A stretch of DNA of 64,000 nucleotides from Pyrus communis (Eukaryota > Streptophyta > Magnoliopsida > Rosales > Rosaceae). Both the position numbers and the translations under genes were made by a program. Below, piece after piece: positions 46,001 to 58,526 of the stretch (positions within the stretch are counted from its first letter, which is position 1; every line of letters begins with the position of its first letter). Under the pieces are notes generated by a model, which was not told the origin of the DNA, did not search any database, and worked only from the letters and a program-made list of their open reading frames with translations. The stretch lies in assembly GCF_963583255.1 (NCBI RefSeq), contig NC_084805.1, positions 3,241,060 to 3,305,059 on the forward strand, written 5' to 3'.

Positions 46001-49000
46001 TGCAGTGTGCAGTTATTCTGGCGTATCATTTAATGCTCGAGACTGCTTTCCTTGTTGACCAGAGAGCAATGTTCTCTACACTTCCATTTGCTGACGTAGC
46101 AACGGATTTGTCCACTGATAAAAAAACCCTTAATTTAGGATCAATTAGCTCATGTGTCCGTCAGAATACAGAGACTAGTGCTGAAACTGGGTCTGATACA
46201 GTTGATATTCCCATTTCCAATGGATTTCATGAAGGATGTTCCCACAGTTCTACCTTGGAAGTCGAAGGCCGTTCCACATTTGATGAACCATACAATCCTG
46301 CTGTACTTTCTGGCTTGTCGTCCATTTCAGCATCTTTAAGGAAAGTTATAGGGGAGAATTTTCCCCTAGCATCTTCTTCTTATCAGTCTCTTTCTTCATA
46401 CTTTGGATTCAGTGGAAGAGAACTGAATGACCCAATCACAAGATCTGTTTCTGTTTGTACAACTCCTGAGGAAACAGAGCATTGTGATGTTGAAGATAAA
46501 GGTAGTGTTGATGAAGAGAGATTACTTAATGGGAAAAATCAGACTTCATTTACATGCACAGAAGCTTCTCTTGAGGTGAAAGAAGATCATGGAAATAGTG
46601 AAGATCAAATGAAAAGTAAGAACCAAATCAGTGCTGTGTTGGATTCTCAGAGTATTTTGGTTTTGATGTCTAGCCAGAATGCATTAAGAGGCACTGTTTG
46701 TGAGCAGAGCCGTTTTTCTCATATCATGTTCTACAAGAATTTCGATGTTCCCATTGGAAAGTTTCTTCAAGATAATTTACTCAATCAGGTTGCACATATC
46801 TCTAACTTGAGGCATTTTATTGTCATTTACTTGTTGCATACTATATTGTAAATGGTTAAGTCCAATACTGTCATTATGCATGTGTTAGGATCTGGGGACA
46901 CACATTTTGACACACGTTTTTGTGGCTCCCATTCCGTAACTTTTTTCAAGGATCCAAACCGTCTATATTTCAATTCATGATTCATAGTTCATCCTTGCAA
47001 AAATTTAGACAAATCCAAAACCATTAAGACATTCATTTGTGGTGAAGACAATGGACGAATACAGTTCTACAGAGAAACACTAAATTTAATCCAATGATCA
47101 TATGGTTTTGGATTTGGATGATTTTTAGTAGTCGTGATCTTTGAGGTAACACATAAAAGATAACGGTTGGATCGTTGAAATACATTACAGAGTGGGCCCA
47201 GCAAAACGTGGTTCAAAAAGGTGTCTTCGGATCCTAACCCATTATGTATATATATTTTCTGGAATGTTTCAGTGTTATTCTGCTGAAGGTTGCTACTTTG
47301 AGTTTTATTAAATACTGTACCTAATGTTCGGTCATTGAAGTACTGACTTTCAGTTTCTTTAAATTTAAGGATTTGATTTTTTTCAAACTTAAAAACAATG
47401 AGTTTTTTGAAGATGGAACTGATGAAACTCGTATCCTGCAGCAAAGCCAGTGCACATCATGTGGTGGACTTCCAGAAGCTCACTTCTACTATTATGCACA
47501 TCGTAACAAGCAGCTTACTATTCGAGTTAAACGGCTCCCTGGAGAAGTGCATTTGCCTGGTGGAGCAGAAGGGAAACTTTGGATGTGGAGTCGATGTGGT
47601 AAATGTAAATCTAGGAATGGAATCTCAAAGTGCACAAAAAGAGTATTGATTTCCACTTCTGCACGTGGTCTATCATTTGGAAATTTCCTGGAGCTCAATT
47701 TCTCGAACCCATCTTTGTCTAATTTATTTTCTAGCTGCGGCCATTCTTTGCAGGAGGACTTTCTCTACTTCTTTGGGTATAAATCTGTTCCCTCTCATCT
47801 AGTGGTACTTTCAGCTTATATCAGGGTTTACTTACTTAAAGTGCAATTTCAAACCTTCTAGTTTATGAAAGGATTTCCATTCAAATACGTGGGGAAATCT
47901 ACTTAGGATTATGCATTATGGGAGGTGGGATTTGGCACTTATCTGGGGCATGTGAAGACATTCCCTAGGTTCAAAAGCATTTTGATGCTGTGCGATATTC
48001 TGTTTTTATGGTTATTTTAAATTTTAGAATAAAAATCGTGGGAAAAAATTCTACATTATTTTGGATTGGATCTATTAGTATATTTTGGTGTATCTGCTTT
48101 TATATTGAGTCTGCAAGCAGCAACTGTGCACTTATTTTGTTTGTCCTTTGTCATTTCGGACGATCTGCAGATTAGGCCCTATGGTTGCCTTGTTCAAGTA
48201 TTCCCCTGTTACGACTTATACTGTTTCTGTGCCTCCTCTGAAGCTTCCATTCAGCAGTTCAATTAGACAAGACTGGCTTGTGAAAGAAACTCAGAATGTA
48301 TATTTCTTTTCTTATTTTGCTTGCTTCTTCGATTTCTGATGATTCATTAATATGACATTTGCCTATGGCAGAAACATTAGCCTTCTCTTACCTACCCTTT
48401 TCCTATTTCGTTGCACTGGATGTGACCTTTTTGTTTCAATCCAGGTGTACATGAAATTGATTTACTTGTTCACAGAGGTTGCCAACTCTTTAGAAAAGAT
48501 GAGATCTCAATTTGATGGGTTGGCTTTGAAACTTCAAGGCTCATTTAAAGAATTCTCTGACATTGAAGAGATGCTAAAGCAAGAAAAATCTGAGTTAGAG
48601 GTCAACTTTCTCCATACATATTTTTGTCTTGTAAATTTTGTGGCATGTATTGCAGAAAGGATTGCTTGGTAGTCTTTGTTTGAATGTGAATGCGTTTGTT
48701 ACAATTTGTTGCTGATGCTGCCCATACTTCTGTAATGGCTATTGTGATCTGTGAAAAAGGTTGTATTGTTCGAGTGTTCTATAGTATTTCCATGATAATT
48801 GCCTAATTTGATTGTGTTTGGACAAATCTTCTCAGTTTTTTGTAGTTTGAGATTCTTGTATAGATTTGTTTTCCTTTCCAAATATTTTTTTACTTTTCAG
48901 ATGCAGTGAATTCATTTTGTTATCTGTTTTGAACTGAACTTCTAAGATTTTCTTTTTAAACATATAAGAATGCTGGTATGAAGGATGGGAGCTTAGTCTG

Positions 49001-51514
49001 CCTAGAAGTATTTAGTTCATGAACTTACTTTCCAAATGCTTCTATTTGTCTAGCTTGGCATTCTTCTCCTAGACTTCTATTTTTTCTTTCCATGTCCTTT
49101 TTACTTTTCACTTTACAGTCATGGATTTGTTTGTTCTCTGTAGGAAATTCATTTGTAGCAAATTTGCTTTTATCCTTCTCACCTAATCCTTATTACAAAA
49201 ACAGGTAGTGCTCAAGAATGCTGTTACCAGGACGGAGAACTCGGACCAGGTTGCCTACAAACTACTTAGCTTGAACAGAGTACTTTGGGAACTGCTCCTT
49301 GAAGCATGTATTTGGGAACGGCGCATGCAGTCATTACTGTCACCAGATCCTACGATGATCCATTCTAGAGAATCTGTGAAGGCAGAGCCAGAAAAAGTTG
49401 ATTCAGGTATTGGTACCAGTTTAGAAGTCAAATTGGATACAGCTGCAGAAGCTGATGGATCTCCAATAAAAGACATTCCAGTTGAAGGTCCTGTTCAAGA
49501 ATCTAATGGAGCTGATCCAGTTAATGTGTCTGATTCGGCTGAGGGTTTCAAAACACCGAATGTGGATGGTTCAAGCCCAAAACGGTTGGCCAGGGAGGGG
49601 TCCAATTTGAGGAATGGCTCCAGCTATCATTGTGAGACTGATCAGCTAGCAGAAAATGTGGATGGTGCTCTTGCCGATTCAGATCTATCAATGAAAGGCA
49701 CTTATCACCGTTCACTGTCATTCAACTTGGAAGGTTCACATGACTGGTTTTGGGCACCATTCTCCGAAATTCGTCAAGTTGGCATGAGAGATCTACACAG
49801 AGTGTTCTTTCAGAAGTTTGAATCAATTAGTAGCTATACTGCAGAGAACTTACCCACAGCGTATCAGCTAATCATGGAAGAAGGGCAAATGCTGCACATT
49901 CCTCTTGGAACTGATAAACATGTTGTGTCAGACTATGAAGGAGAACTGTCTAGTATGATTGCTTGTGCACTAGCTTTATTGAAAGATCTACCTTTACAAA
50001 CAGAGGTTCATGCTGACGATAGCAAGGGAGAGAGTGGAGTTGCTGTGAGAACATTTGAGAATTTGCAGAGTCTGACTCGACTTCCCACTAATACTTCCCT
50101 GCATTGGTCTTCAAATGGTTCGTTACATTTAGATTCTGTCCATAATATGGCAAGCATTTTTTCAGATGAGTCACGCTTCTCCAGTTTTGATGGGTTGAAT
50201 TTGTTGGATTCTCTGGTTCCGCCTGGAACTGTTAACCCAGTAGTCCCTCTAGGAGTTTCAAAATCATTTGGCAAGGATAAATATACTGTGATATGTCCAT
50301 ATGCCAATCAATTTCGTGATCTCCGCAATCGATGCTGCCAATCTGAAGTTGATTACATTGCTTCCCTTAGCCGTTGCAGAAACTGGGATGCTAAAGGTGG
50401 GAAGAGCAAATCCTTTTTTGCCAAAACACTTGATGACAGGTTAATTATTAAAGAAATCAAGAAGACAGAATTTGAGTCGTTTATGAAGTTTTCCAACGAG
50501 TATTTCAAGCACGTAAAGCTTTCATTTGACAATGGGAATCAAACATGCCTTGCAAAAGTTCTTGGGATTTATCAGGTTTGTAGCATTTGATTTTTTTTCC
50601 ATCGGTGGGTTGTTTCTTTCTCTGTACTAAATTTTTTCCTTGTAGGTGATTGTGAGACAGACAAAAAGTGGGAAAGAAATGAGGCATGATCTGATGGTCA
50701 TGGAGAATCTTACCTTTGGTCGGAACATCACTCGCCAGTATGATCTTAAAGGTGCTCTACATGCTCGATTCAATTCTGCTAGTGGTGGTTTGGGAGATGT
50801 CCTTTTGGATCAGAACTTTGTCAATGACATGAAGTCATCTCCATTGTATGTTAGTAACAAAGCAAAGCGTATATTGCAGCGGGCTGTGTGGAATGACACA
50901 ACTTTCCTCAATGTGAGTTGTACATATTTCCCTCCATTTGTTTGTAGTTCCGGATCTTCTGAAATTCCTTTAATGACAGCAGAGGATATTAATGGTCCTA
51001 CGCTATCTAGAAGGGGTATCTGCCGTTCTATGATAATTTCTTTTTAATTCTATATTGTCAATTGTCTTCCACCTGGTTTATTGTCCATTGGTTGGAATTA
51101 TATTCTAATTCTATTACAAACTCCGCAAACTATCTATAAACTGATATGGTTTTGTTCTTAAATTTTCAGTCAATCAATGTTATGGATTATTCATTGCTTG
51201 TGGGAGTAGATACTGAACGTCAGGAGCTTGTATGTGGCATTATTGATTATCTTAGGCAGTATACATGGGACAAGCAACTAGAGACATGGGTGAAGTCTTC
51301 ACTTGTGCCGAAAAATGTCTTGCCGACTGTCATCTCGCCAATAGAGTACAAGAGGAGATTCAGAAGGTTCATGTCTAAGCATTTCTTGAGCGTCCCTGAT
51401 GATTGGTGCTCACCAGAATCCTCTGACCCCTGTCACCAATGTGATGTTGGAAATGATGATTCTTCTCATTCAAAATCCCAAGTGAAAGGCGGGTTCAACA
51501 GTTCTTCAGCCTAA
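43058..51514 (+). CDS. FAB1D: 1-phosphatidylinositol-3-phosphate 5-kinase, FAB1C/D type (PIKfyve family, no FYVE)
   Basis: Twelve exons: 43058-43289, 43402-43435, 43527-44234, 44818-44962, 45038-45373, 45949-46788, 47442-47776, 48171-48297, 48445-48600, 49205-50575, 50646-50912, 51170-51514. They sum to 4896 nt and 1631 aa with all phases consistent. Order: short CxxC-type N-terminus (CHYCGAE, CKFCAEKQ) with no FYVE finger; an acidic region near 215-260; chaperonin-like CCT domain from about 326 (LVKGLVFKKHAAHKHMSTK, LHRLERVARCTGSPIL); Cys-rich middle; PIP kinase at about 1340-1615 with Lys1387 (LIIKEIKK), ITRQYDLKG, NVMDYSLLVGVD and GIIDYLRQYTWD. It would make PI(3,5)P2 on endosome and vacuole membranes. 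The subtype (D rather than C) rests on the MC-YCGAE start and the neighbourhood. No defect seen. Confidence 0.92.
46886..47238. mobile_element. MITE in a FAB1 intron
   Basis: Within intron 46789-47441. Ends GTTAGGATCTGGGGACACAC and, on the right, GTCTTCGGATCCTAAC are inverted and imperfect. The interior has further inverted matches around ATCCAAA and TTTGGAT. About 350 bp. Target duplication not clear. Confidence 0.6.
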
Positions 51515-52721
51515 GCCTTCTTTTTATCGGGTATCATCATTTTTCCTTTTCCATCTACGGATATCAATGCTGCTCCCTTTGACAGCTTTAAGTACTGTAA
51601 ATAGTTCGTTCAGTTCTGCCCTGTTATTGTGCGATTTTTAGCAAATTTCTGGGGATAGTTTCGGACCTATTGGTCACGATGTGCAGCTAGAAAGAAGTAT
51701 AATTTTTTTTGTAAAGCCTATTAAGGAAGTATAGAGTTACTGTGGTGGAAAAGCCGTGATTAATTTGGAATCAGTGAAACGTCGTAGCCATTATTGTTGT
51801 TGATGACATTGTTTCTGGTACATCTGTAAATGTTACTCATCGATTCAGTGTCGGAAGTGCACAAAATACAAGCTAGTGAAAAATCTTATACAATTTGTTG
51901 CTCTGGCTCAAGTTTTGTTTTTGTTTTTGCGTGTTCTTTTGCTATCGGTTTTTCTTCGGTTCTGCTTGAAGCTCATTTGGTCAAAATTCTGCATTTGGTC
52001 TGTGAAGTAGGATTGTATGTGGGTTTGTTTTGGTCTTTACATAGGGAGTTGATGGCTTATTTGTGGACTCACTAATCTACTCAGTCTACGAACATCCCAA
52101 GAATTTTTGCTGGAATCGCTTTTGATGAGAGGCAAGCCAATTTTTTATTTATTGACAAGAATTCAAGTGCTTTTTGAAAAAGCAATTGGAAGTGCATGGA
52201 GGTGCTTGTTTAAGAAAATAAAAATTTGAAAGTGCTTTTACAACCCATAAACAGTGTCAACTTTTTCCAACATAGTAACCAAAAGCGTTTTCCGCTATTG
52301 TAATTGCCTGGCTTTTTTCGAAGTGCTTTTAAAATAATTAAAAGCACTTTCATATCACCCAAAGTGGTTATGGTAATGTTTGGCATAAAACTTTAAAAGT
52401 GCTTATGAGTTGAAAAAGGCAATTGAAGTGTTTTGTGGAAGAAGCATCTGTTGTGTGTTTCCTTAATAAAGCAAAGCACTTGAATTTTTCTTAAAAATTT
52501 CGATGTACTCCAAATAAAAGCTCTTTTATTGGAAGTGCTTCTGAGCATAAGTGCTTTTTAAAGAAGCAACGGACCTGTCATCAACGAAGAAAACCTCCCA
52601 ACAAGAAATTCAGTACTTAACATAGAATTGCTTGCCCCCTCACTTGAGCAAAGAATCCTCCCTTTCTGCAGGGCAGTTGTTTATAAACTCCTTTCCATCT
52701 AAATTGCCTCCTTGAGAAACG
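51515..52721. other. FAB1 3' UTR, spacer and DMP promoter
   Basis: About 51515-51850 is likely FAB1 3' UTR. 52130-52560 is a repeat-rich stretch with many AAGTGCTTTT and AAAAGCACTT motifs in both orientations, probably a degraded hAT-type MITE. TTATAAAC at about 52681 lies 40 bases before the DMP start and may be its TATA box with a very short leader. Confidence 0.45.
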
Positions 52722-53345
52722 ATGGAGAACTACCCCATCATCCAAGACCTCATTGACAGCACTGAAGAACACGATGACGACCCAAATAACGAATCCAATT
52801 TCATGTCTGCTATGAACGCAATACTAAGTGGCACTGCACGTCTCAACGTTCTCCTGCCCACGGCCCCCGTTCTTTCCTTCACCATTTTCACTCCTCTCTT
52901 CACCAACGACGGCGTATGCACCCCTCTCAACCGCTGGCTGACAGGTCTCTTTATCGCTCTTTCAGCAGCATCATGCATCTTCTTTACACTCACCGATAGC
53001 TTCAAAACAGTGACTGGCAGGTTATACTATGGAGTGGCCACATTTCAGGGGATACAGACTTTCAAAGGCAGCCGGAAAAAGCCACGCGTGCCCTCCGATT
53101 ATAGGTTGAGATGGGCGGATCTCTTCCATGCCTCGCTTTCAGTAGTCGCGTTCCTAGCGTTTGCAGCTTCGCATTATGATGTTGTGGGTTGTTATTATCC
53201 GGCGATGCCTCGGAGGGTGACCAACATTCTTCCTCTTGTGGTAGGGTTCGTAGTTAGTGTTTTGTTTGTGTTGTTTCCTTCTAAGAGAAGGGGAATTGGG
53301 TATCCTTTCTTGCTGCAGAGAGAGGCTTTTTACTCTAGATGTTGA
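52722..53345 (+). CDS. DMP (DUF679) membrane protein
   Basis: Single-exon gene of 207 aa. An acidic N-terminus (STEEHDDDPNNES) is followed by four membrane segments, roughly 42-60 (VLLPTAPVLSFTIFTPLF), 72-94 (LTGLFIALSAASCIFFTL), 131-152 (FHASLSVVAFLAFAASHYDV) and 169-185 (LPLVVGFVVSVLFVLFP). The family pattern is visible: TARLNVLLPT, then LTDSF, YYGVATFQG, DYRLRWADLFHA, and RRGIGYP near the end. DMPs are plant-specific endomembrane or plasma-membrane proteins linked to membrane remodelling, senescence and, for one subgroup, gamete fusion. Which member this is cannot be settled here; it looks nearer the DMP1-7 group than DMP8/9. Its stop is 113 bp from the convergent exostosin gene. Confidence 0.9.
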   Translation: MENYPIIQDLIDSTEEHDDDPNNESNFMSAMNAILSGTARLNVLLPTAPVLSFTIFTPLFTNDGVCTPLNRWLTGLFIALSAASCIFFTLTDSFKTVTGRLYYGVATFQGIQTFKGSRKKPRVPSDYRLRWADLFHASLSVVAFLAFAASHYDVVGCYYPAMPRRVTNILPLVVGFVVSVLFVLFPSKRRGIGYPFLLQREAFYSRC

Positions 53346-53458
53346 TAAACTTTATAAATTTGTAACCAATTTACGGTTTTCACAAAGAATGAAAAGAAAA
53401 AGTTGTGACAAAAGCTATTGCACAACAAGAGATACATTTACGTATAAGGCTGTAAAAG

Positions 53459-55764
53459 TTAAGTACAGTGGCAACGGCGTGGAACTGAAACGCCGGGTGG
53501 TTTTCTCCTTTCACGAACGATTGATTCCTTAATCATTGGCAACTTTTGATGTATCTTCTTCCACACGTGGTTCACTGCACCGTCGGGAGGAATTGGCCCG
53601 ATGCCACCAGGATGACCATTGTCATACTCAAACATGGGCTGAAACTGAGCCATTTTCCGACGAAATCTATCCCTCTGCTCTCTACTAAAGGTCCTAAGAT
53701 GGCTCAAAAGCCAGTTCGGTTTCAATGCATCATCAACTGCCACGAAAACTGAAAACTCTGAATAATCTACCATCCCTTCGAAAGGAAGTTCTATGTTGTC
53801 GCTGACAATAACGGGTATACAAAGACTTTGAATCGCATCAAACAGCCGACATGAAGTGGGAGTGTCCCCAGCTGGGTGCAAGCAAAACTCTGAAGTTCTC
53901 ATCCCTTTTATAGACTGCTCCCTCCCAGTGGCGTTAGGGAAGCCTTCTTCCATGATAACATCTGGCTCGTTAACCACCAAGTCCCACAATTTTTCTCGAA
54001 CTAAGCCCCCCTGTTATCAGAGAACCCAGTTATGTTACAAACATAATTACACAACATAGACAAGTTAGCTTTATACCATCCTAGATTAGGTCACAAACAT
54101 AGTATCCTATATCATATAAAGCATTTATAATGATTGTTAAACTTTACGACAACCCCTGCGATTAATGACACGAGATGTACACGACGCATTAGGACATATA
54201 AAGAGTGTGTCAGGTGGAACTTCAAGAGTTTGCCAAATAACTATATAAACAAACTACTTTAAGACTAAATGCAGTTTAAACACTGTCAGTTCAACGATGA
54301 AATTGGAGAAGAAAGTGCAATCTACAAAGTGATGAGTTACAAGCAGTCAAAACAGAAAGGCACTGAAAATCACATCATGTGTCAGATACAACAGGAGAAG
54401 TAAAGATTCAAATCTTGCATACTGACCCGGTGCCTATGTTTAGCTCCCTTGAAATAAAGTAGAGTAGGACGCTTCTTGTTTTCTATCAGTTGCAATCGAG
54501 GAAGTAGATGGGTGTAGGGCACAATGACATCTTTGAGTAGTGACACTTGTGTGTGCTGAATCACATCTGATGAGTTGCCATTTAATGACTTGGATTCAAG
54601 TCTGTACCACCCTCCAAAATCTACAACGAGAAGAACCGCCGGGGCTATCTCTGCACGAACGTGCCACATTGCCACCGGGTCTGCCAAAAATGCTTCAAGT
54701 TTTAACACAACCTACAAACCCAGAGCTAAATCAAAAGCTGCTACAGCATATACTACATTTACATTGCTCTCTAACATTTTACCGGTGCTCCGAGTTACCT
54801 CCAACTGATCAAATGGTATCCAAGAAAATAAGAAAACCTCTTCGAAAATCACAATGGCTTAATAAAAGGACCAAACTTTCCAAATTCCAAGGATCAAATG
54901 GAGAATGCAGACAGATTCATTGAAAATACTAGAACACATTTAAATCTACAGACCCACATAAATAATCACAGAATCACATCAAAACCAACACCTAATCGTC
55001 AAATCCAGTGAACAATCCCAGAAATTACTTGATTCCCATTAGCACAAATCGAACTTAACACCGCAATTAAATCCCAACAAAAAATTTAATTAAAAAACTA
55101 ACATACCAGTAAGCACAAACACATGGTCTCTTCCACCTGACCTTTTCCAAGCCTCAGTGTTCTTCACAAAGTCCACCACTTGCCTCTGCCTCTCATAGTC
55201 CTCATTCCCAGCCTTCTTCCTAAACACCCCTCTAGCCGTAGCCAGCTGCAATTCGGCGCTCAAGGTCGCGAAAAAGGGCACGAAAACAACGTCGGCTTCG
55301 GCGGCATCGAAAACCCGGCTGGCAAATGACCCAGTTCTGTGCTCCTGAGGGGTCATCAGGTCCCCCAAAATCCAGTACTCGGCGCTGTACTGTTTGATCA
55401 ATGGATTCTCGGGATAGGGTGGAAATTCAAGGTTTTTGGGCAAATGGGTGTCTGGGATTTGGTGGTCAACGTCGGTGTGGAGGCGGGAATCGGGCCCGGA
55501 GGCCCAGTATTTTTCGAGGAGGCCATAGTTGAGGGATCTGGGGAGGTCTGCTACGTAGACTTTGAGGGAATTTTGGGGAGAGAAAGGCGCGTTCTGGGAA
55601 ATGAAAGAAGAGCAAGAAGGAGGAGGAGAGGAAGAAGGTGAAGGATTGGAGAGGAAGAAGAGAGAAAGAGAGAGAGCGCAGAGGAGAGTGAATGCGAAGA
55701 AGAGAGTGGGAACAGAGCATACGGATGAAGAAGCTGTCGTTGTGGGGGTGCTCTTCACTGCCAT
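53459..55764 (-). CDS. GT47 exostosin-like glycosyltransferase (arabinosyltransferase ARAD-like)
   Basis: Three exons on the minus strand, 55764-55107, 54680-54427 and 54010-53459, sum to 1464 nt and 487 aa. A short tail and signal-anchor (LFFAFTLLCALSLSLFFLS, about 24-42) and a Ser/Pro-rich stem precede a catalytic region starting LKVYVADLPRSLNYGLLEKY. Family motifs follow: AEADVVFVPFFATLSAE, DHVFVLTDPVAMW (across intron 1), FGGWYRLES, LLYFKGAKHRHRGG (across intron 2), SEFCLHPAGDTPTSCRLFDA and IPVIVSDNIELPFEG. This is a Golgi type II protein that should add sugar to cell-wall polymers; donor and acceptor cannot be read from sequence. ATG 55764 is preferred over an in-frame ATG at 55845 because family members start close to the anchor. 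No defect. Confidence 0.9.
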
Positions 55765-56108
55765 GCCTCTTGCTTTCCTTCTCGGTCGCACTGCAATTGC
55801 AATTGTATATGGGAGACCCGGAACCCCCAGACAAACCCAACCCAAACAAACCCACCCCCCCCCAAACGGTACAATTGGTATTGGTAATTTAATCTTTTAT
55901 TTGAAGTGGGGCTAGCTGATGGTTTCGCGCAGCCCACTTTCAAACGTCAATAATTTAATCTTGGTCATTATTGGTTGATCATCAACGTCAATAATCGAAT
56001 CTAGAATTAATTTTCTTAGTAGTGTTAGTGACTCTCAAACAAACTTAACTCAAAAGACAATCAATTTTTTTAATAGAGCGATACAGTTAGTGGGTTAATT
56101 AGTTAGTT

Positions 56109-56405
56109 ATTAGAGTAATGCTAAGCATATTTTTATACCACATTTCTATACCATCTTAGGTGACATCTGTTATGGATAACCATATCATTTGAAAAATTTA
56201 CAAAACTCAAGGAAAGAAAGGAGAAAGACTTCTCGGGTACCACAATCATGATTTAATTAATTAGTTTTTCTTAATTATTAGTTTATTAAATAATGAACTA
56301 AATTTAAAAATCTGATTAATTCAAATGACGTGGTTGTTCACATCAAATACCACATAAAATGGTATGACAATATGGTACAAAAACATGATATGAATATCAG
56401 TACTC
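56109..56405. mobile_element. MITE, Mutator-like, 9-bp target duplication
   Basis: TAGTTATTA is directly repeated at 56100-56108 and 56406-56414. Ends GAGTAATGCTAAGCATATTT (left) and TGATATGAATATCAGTACTC (right) are imperfect inverted repeats continuing about 90 bp (TTTTTATACCACA; GTGGTATTT on the opposite strand). 297 bp, non-coding. Confidence 0.82.
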
Positions 56406-57482
56406 TAGTTATTAAGGTTAGGAGAAATCGATGAAAACCAAACCCGTACTTAGATGTCTAGGTATGATCAATCAATTAAATTCACTTTAAAATACTATTA
56501 CTTTTAGGATGATTACTAGGTGTAATCCACTCTCTTAGTTACTTTTTATTTATTTATTATTTATTCAACAATATAATATTTTACTAGAAGATGGGAGATG
56601 ATTGAGCTATACTGCATAATGAATCAGTCACTAATTAGATATCAAACTTAATAAAAGTATAATATGTCTTTATTATCCATATGAGTCAAATATCAAACCT
56701 CTCGTTACAAATAAAGATAAATAACAATAGATATGACACGAGTACTAGCTTGTATTCTTATAATTACTTTGAATTATACTATTATCACTCATTTACTTTA
56801 TTTCTTTACCCACATTTTAAATAAATATGAGAATGATTTAAACATATAATGGTTTGAGGAAATAGAATATGTGGGTGGAAAATAACAAACACTTTTTACT
56901 TTTAAGCAAATACGATTGAAACTGGATGTGTTTTTTTATAATGTTGCTACGAACAATTTTATATGCTAATACTACACTTATTACATATTTATCATCTCTT
57001 TCGTGGAGATATAACCCACTAACACATATGAGTTTCATTTTTATTAAAAAATAATATAAATAATAATATAAATACATAATAAAAGTAGCGTTTTTTTATC
57101 TTATATCTTGTATTATTTTTCTAAAGTTCGGTGAATAATAGGTATAACCGTATAAGCGCGTTATTGGGCATGTCCTTGGAGGCACAGCCCCATACAAATA
57201 CAGCCCATAATTTGCATGATCTGGAGGAACCGAGGAAGGACTATTATATCAATATTATCCTGCTCCTCCGAAGCTTCCTTATGAAATTAGCTGTTGGACT
57301 ATAAACACTACCGCCGTTGGAATGCACTACTGTCCGGGCACGTGCGTGTATCATGCACTTTAAGACCTGTTTGATAACAATTTTGTTTGTAATTTGTGGT
57401 TTTAAATTTTTAGAGAGGGAAACAGAAGGAGAGGAATGTTGTAGAAGAAATGCACAACGAAATGATAAAAACGAACGATTTT

Positions 57483-57977
57483 AGAGGTGGGTGCGTGCTG
57501 AGCTGGGTCTAATTTTTTATGGATCTTGATTCGACTTTTTTTAATATAATCGAGCTTATGTATTTATTAGTGGAATTAGCTCATTTGGATCCGTTTGATA
57601 TGGTCCGATTTCTATAGGTCAAACGGATCCTTTTCCAATTTTGTGTCACATAACAAAACAATAATATTAAACAATCTCTATGTGGTTCTTTCACGATTGT
57701 TGTTTTACTTATTTTCAGGGTTAGAGGGACATAAAATCATGGATCATGCGCTTCATGTGGACCACAAAGAAACCGATAAATGTTAAAGACAATCCTTAAC
57801 AGTTTAGGTCAAGTTACCCACACATAAAAAATATGAACTCGGTTTGGACTCATTTTTACACAAGCCGGATCCCACTTGGACCTTTTAAAAATTAAAAGTA
57901 AGAACCAAATGGTTTTACATCGAGCTGAGTACTACGGTCCGAATCCACAGGTTTAAAAACCTGTTTGCCCACCCCTG
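57483..57977. mobile_element. Possible hAT-like MITE
   Basis: Left end TAGAGGTGGGTGCGTG and right end TTTGCCCACCCCTGA form an imperfect terminal inverted repeat of the CAGGGGTGGGCAAA kind common in plant hAT MITEs. GATTTT occurs next to both ends. Interior has no coding capacity. Confidence 0.45.
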
Positions 57978-58526
57978 ATTTTCAGTTGCTTTCACTTTCA
58001 ATATTTTGTTTTCGTTCTCTCCCATTGCCCTTCATCATCACTCCTTTTCCCCAAAACCTCTTGAGACATGTCTTCATAGTGTGGAATGGGAAGGATTCTT
58101 CCGTATAACGAGGAATTCATCCTTGATAAAAGGCAAAAGATTTATAGTGCTGCGGAGTATCAGATAATCCAGACACATTTTAACCAGTGGATCTTAGTTT
58201 TTGAGACCAGCAGCATGTCCGAACTGTTGGTACTTACATTCTTCCAGGTTTCTTTTGGAAGTCGAAAACACATCATTTGTTAGTATGTTTGATAATGGTT
58301 TCATAATTAAATGGTTTTCAATACGACTGAACTGCAAAAGGACTACGAAAAGGGTCAAATTATAAACAAACGCAATGATTTTCTGGGATGGTTACAAATG
58401 CACAAACTCTCCCAGAGGGAAAAGTGAGTTCAATGTAGCCATAACTAACAAAAATAGACTGCATTATTGGCTCCCACAACTATACCATGGTAAGAGCCTT
58501 CTACTCTCCAGTCAAACTGAAAAACT

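Larger units (their letters stand above)
55930..58430. other. Spacer with MITEs; probable 3' UTR at its end
   Basis: AT-rich and without genes. Contains the MITE at 56109-56405 and a hAT-like element at about 57483-57977. The stretch 58000-58430 may be 3' UTR of the minus-strand gene that follows. Short ORFs here have no recognisable similarity. Confidence 0.5.

Noticed and set aside
54540..54923. 127-codon plus-strand ORF
   Set aside because: Antisense to exostosin exon 2 and its intron; the minus strand has clear GT47 motifs.
55339..55641. Plus-strand ORFs rich in Glu, Gly and Arg
   Set aside because: Antisense to the Ser/Pro-rich N-terminus of the exostosin gene.
58086..58283. 65-codon plus-strand ORF
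   Set aside because: No recognisable protein; probably in the 3' UTR or flank of the minus-strand gene at 58.5 kb.
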